Assembly (NCBI RefSeq): GCF_000970045.1
Contig: NZ_CP009505.1
Coordinates: 2,876,808 to 2,940,807, forward strand
Source of the DNA: Methanosarcina sp. MTP4
Lineage (GTDB): Archaea; Halobacteriota; Methanosarcinia; Methanosarcinales; Methanosarcinaceae
Direction of reading: 5' to 3'
DNA length: 64,000 nucleotides
Shown here: positions 63,720 to 64,000 of the stretch, in pieces
Layout: each line of letters starts with the position of its first letter
Numbering within the stretch: the stretch's first letter is position 1
The notes under the pieces: model-generated
Told to the model about the DNA's origin: nothing
The model's input: the letters and a program-made list of their open reading frames with translations, nothing else
Databases searched by the model: none
Position numbers and translations under genes: made by a program

Positions 63720-64000
63720 TTATTTGTGAAGTATATCAGCAGTGCGCTTGGCTGCATCCCCTTCCCCGATCACGGTTATTATATCTTCATATTCAAGCAC
63801 AAGACTCCCGTGAGCGATGATGGAATCACTACCCCGCTGCACCATTACAAGGAGGCTCTTTTCAGGGAACTGGATATCTTTGATGGCTTTTCCGACTACT
63901 TTGGGGTTAGTGACCTTGACTTCCATCATGTCCCCTTCACCCCCGACCTCGCACATGGAGAAAAGGTGGGGCCTTCCGATCATGTTGTCAAGCACAACTG
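63720..64000 (-). CDS. TrkA C-terminal (RCK-C) domain protein, truncated by the window edge
   Basis: The last 93 or so residues of a protein whose frame stays open to the window edge. RPHLFSMCEVGGEGDMMEVKV followed by VVGKAIKDIQFPEKSLLVMVQRGSDSIIAHGSLVLEYEDIITVIG is a TrkA-C domain, the nucleotide- or ligand-sensing part of potassium uptake regulators and related carriers. The N-terminal TrkA-N or membrane part is outside the window, so it could be a Trk regulator or a fused ion channel. The internal GTG at 63995 is not a likely start. Confidence 0.75.
   Translation of the reverse strand, partial: VVLDNMIGRPHLFSMCEVGGEGDMMEVKVTNPKVVGKAIKDIQFPEKSLLVMVQRGSDSIIAHGSLVLEYEDIITVIGEGDAAKRTADILHK

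Overview
The window looks like chromosomal DNA of a methanogen of the Methanosarcina type. Supporting signs are archaeal TATA boxes, purine-rich GGAGG/GGTG ribosome sites with frequent GTG and TTG starts, archaeal information genes (Lsm, a TFE-beta/RPC39-like protein, a zinc-finger RPA, a COG1202 helicase, deoxyhypusine synthase, pyruvoyl arginine decarboxylase), surface proteins with PGF-CTERM or PGF-pre-PGF modules, a DUF2769 protein, and apparent avoidance of TAG as a stop codon.

Layout. 0-4.4 kb: LeuC/HacA-type dehydratase, a Cys-cluster protein, an ACT-domain regulator and a secreted protein. 4.7-11 kb: a VIT/vWA surface protein, two putative structured small RNAs, a HAD phosphatase with a start-codon problem, an RDD membrane protein, and a lipoprotein with a membrane partner. 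11-18.5 kb: two giant beta-helix surface proteins from a recent duplication. 18.5-24.9 kb: a coiled-coil protein, DUF373, MTA/MTI phosphorylase, helicase, DUF3467. 25.3-27.6 kb: an APC permease operon with three tiny membrane proteins behind a folded leader. 28.2-31.5 kb: Lsm, the TFE-beta-like protein, two identical tRNA-Glu genes and a secreted protein. 32.8-35.8 kb: a complete ECF transporter, probably for tryptophan, with a TrpY-type box at its promoter. 35.9-45.2 kb: two large surface proteins, one interrupted only by an in-frame TAG codon, and a DUF2769 pseudogene. 45.5-48.3 kb: a BCCT osmolyte transporter and DUF2769. 48.3-50.8 kb: 2.5 kb without convincing genes but with three copies of a hairpin-bearing element. 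50.8-56 kb: acyl-CoA synthetase, thioesterase, HTH-cupin regulator, nitrilase and a winged-helix protein. 56.6-64 kb: arginine decarboxylase, deoxyhypusine synthase, two regulators, phosphoesterase, RPA with its partner, and a TrkA-C protein cut by the window edge.

The genes group into: cell-surface display (six large exported proteins sharing vWA, propeller, beta-helix, CARDB, PKD, FAS1 and PGF-pre-PGF modules); transport (APC, ECF, BCCT, TrkA); polyamine/hypusine metabolism; and single-strand DNA maintenance.

The observations most worth following are: the TAG-interrupted surface protein, possibly containing pyrrolysine; the three-copy hairpin element; two divergent paralogous small RNA candidates; and the permease with three micro-subunits and a structured leader. 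All function calls come from reading motifs by eye. No database search was run.
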